Below are positions 44,421 through 45,709 of a stretch of DNA of 45,709 nt, piece by piece. The position numbers were made by a program, and so were the translations under genes. Source of the stretch: Hyphochytrium catenoides (lineage: Eukaryota > Sar > Hyphochytriomycetes > Hyphochytriales > Hyphochytriaceae); contig FLMG01000940.1 of assembly GCA_900088475.1 (NCBI GenBank), positions 1,486 to 47,194 of the forward strand. The letters run 5' to 3'. How positions within the stretch are numbered: the stretch's first letter is position 1; each line of letters begins with the position of its first letter. The notes beneath the pieces are model-generated. The model searched no databases. It had not been told where the DNA came from and saw only the letters and a program-made list of their open reading frames with translations.

Positions 44421-45189
44421 TCGTCCTCCCCTTGCTCTGGCCGGGTCCATCACATCATCATTCTGAGAGATTTATTACTCAAAATAGACAGATGATTAGA
44501 GAGATGCAATAGGGAAGCCTAAACGAAGTGAATCCTGGTGATTGTCGCGATATAAATGTCGAGTCAGAGCGTGTAAGAGATATACAAGCCCAGCGGAGAA
44601 AGACAGAGTGGGCAGAAGACAGGCAAAAAGAAAGGGCCATGCACACCAAAAGAGGTTTCTAATTCTTAGGCCTAAGTCTAAAAGAAAGATGTTGAGGATG
44701 TCAGAGGTATCGCCAGGAAGTATAGCTCTATGATATTTTGCCAAGACAGAGTAGAGCCCAGTAGTGTGTTTGGAACAGACCACTAGACGTGAATGTGCCC
44801 AGTGCGTACAACCAGAATTCAAAGAATTCTCCCATCAAAAGACAGGCTGGCTTAGGTTAGAACCCATCACACCTTCGAATTTCCTAAACTAGCTATGTAA
44901 AGAATGGATTGTTTAGGATAGGTTTTGGTCCACTTATTATCATGCAACTCCCGAGAAACAGTTATTTATCCTAGGGAATATATGTAGAAGGGCAGAGTGG
45001 TCTAGACGGTTGATGTCTTCCCTGTTATTACCTTAGCAGGTTTAGGATTGAGCTAGACTTTGTCCCTTTCGCACCGACCAGAAATGGTGATGATTTGTAA
45101 CAGCTGTATTATTCCATGACACAGCAACACAACAGCTAACACAACCACCACCTCCTTCCTATCACTTTCTATGTCGTTGCCTAGTAATG

Positions 45190-45470
45190 CTCTCTCTTCT
45201 TCTTCTCCCTCTTTCTCTCTCTCTCTCCTCCCCTCTCTCTCTGTCTCTCTTTTTCTTTCTTTCTCCCCCTCTCTCTTTTACTCTCTCTCTCTCTCTCTCC
45301 TCCCTTCTCTCTCTGTCTCTCTTTACTTTCTTCTCCCTCTCTCTTTTACTCTCTCTCTCTCTCTCTCCTCCCCTCTCTCTCTGTCTCTCTTTTACTTTCT
45401 TTGTCCCTCTCTCTCTTTTTACTCTCTCTCTTTTATTTACTCTCTCTCTCTCTCTCTCTCGTTTTCTCTC
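45190..45470. repeat. CT-rich minisatellite with higher-order unit of about 65-70 bp
   Basis: Within the CT tract a larger unit recurs at least three times between about 45221 and 45430. Each copy shows the order (CT)n, CTCCC, (CT)n, GTCTCTCTTT, a CTTTCTT block, TCCCTCTCTCT and TTTTA. The units differ by small indels. The tract ends in a (CT)n run near 45460. Confidence 0.85.
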
Positions 45471-45709
45471 GCGCTGCTCTACACGCTCTCTCCACTCGCG
45501 TTTCTCTCTTTATTTCCTCTCCTCTTGCGGCTTTTGCTCTCCTGAAGAGACTCTTGCTCGTCCCCTTCCGAGTCGTCTCTCCCTCTGCGTCTCTTCCCTC
45601 TCCTGTCCCGTTCCAGTCACTTCCTTGCAAGTCTTTCATCGTCATCTGGCGGCGACCCTCCTCGGCATTACATTTCAACATTTCTACCTCCTCCGATCCT
45701 AGGCCCACG

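Larger units (their letters stand above)
43703..45709. other. Right-end repeat-rich region, no supported gene
   Basis: About 2 kb upstream of the secreted-protein gene. Two large CT tracts dominate. The sequence between them (44430-45160) shows no convincing exon; a 108-codon minus ORF there is hydrophobic but has no recognisable domain. A tRNA-like string near 44995 was examined and rejected. Confidence 0.6.

Noticed and set aside
43756-44495. Plus ORF of 236 codons and the opposite Arg/Glu-rich ORF resembling an SR protein
   Set aside because: Both derive from the CT/GA tract; neither shows a domain outside the repeat.
44990-45075. tRNA-like string (GGGCAGAGTGGTCTAGACGG) near 44995
   Set aside because: It resembles an A box, but no matching B box (GGTTCGA-type) or closing acceptor stem could be found.

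Overview
This is nuclear DNA of a microbial eukaryote with a cilium. Genes are split by many short spliceosomal introns (mostly GT-AG, two likely GC-AG), the standard genetic code fits, and there are no operons or bacterial signals. Ciliary and basal-body genes are present (a CYB5D1-type axonemal protein, centrin, beta-tubulin). Most gaps carry long GA/CT simple-sequence tracts. The gene set is compatible with an alga, an alveolate or another SAR protist; I cannot assign the lineage from this window alone.

Layout, left to right. 59-851 (-): open frame of an unrecognised Ser/Arg-rich protein running off the left edge. 2006-4146 (+): CYB5D1-like cytochrome-b5-domain protein, 7 exons. 4896-8956 (-): TBC-domain Rab GTPase-activating protein with a coiled-coil C-terminus. 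8957-11487: no confident gene. 11488-19444 (-): USP7/HAUSP-type ubiquitin hydrolase (MATH, catalytic core, tandem ubiquitin-like domains), 22 exons, including a probable 14-nt microexon. 20711-23302 (+): LUC7-like U1 snRNP factor, 9 exons. 23626-25588 (-): centrin, 7 exons. 26488-37795 (+): very large DEAH/RHA helicase of the DHX57/DHX29/plant DExH7 type, at least 34 exons. 38398-39832 (-): beta-tubulin, 2 exons. 41714-43702 (-): single-exon secreted Asn-rich protein with elastin-like and heptad repeats, the least familiar gene here. 43703-45709: CT-rich repeats with no supported gene.

The genes are housekeeping functions without a shared pathway: membrane traffic (TBC), protein turnover (USP7), splicing (LUC7), translation or RNA remodelling (DHX57-like), and the microtubule/basal-body apparatus (centrin, tubulin, CYB5D1). 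USP7/LUC7 and centrin/DHX57 are divergent pairs; CYB5D1/TBC, LUC7/centrin and DHX57/tubulin are convergent pairs. Exon boundaries below were set by hand by matching GT/AG sites to reading-frame phase and family similarity. Where phases close exactly I say so; where they do not I flag it.
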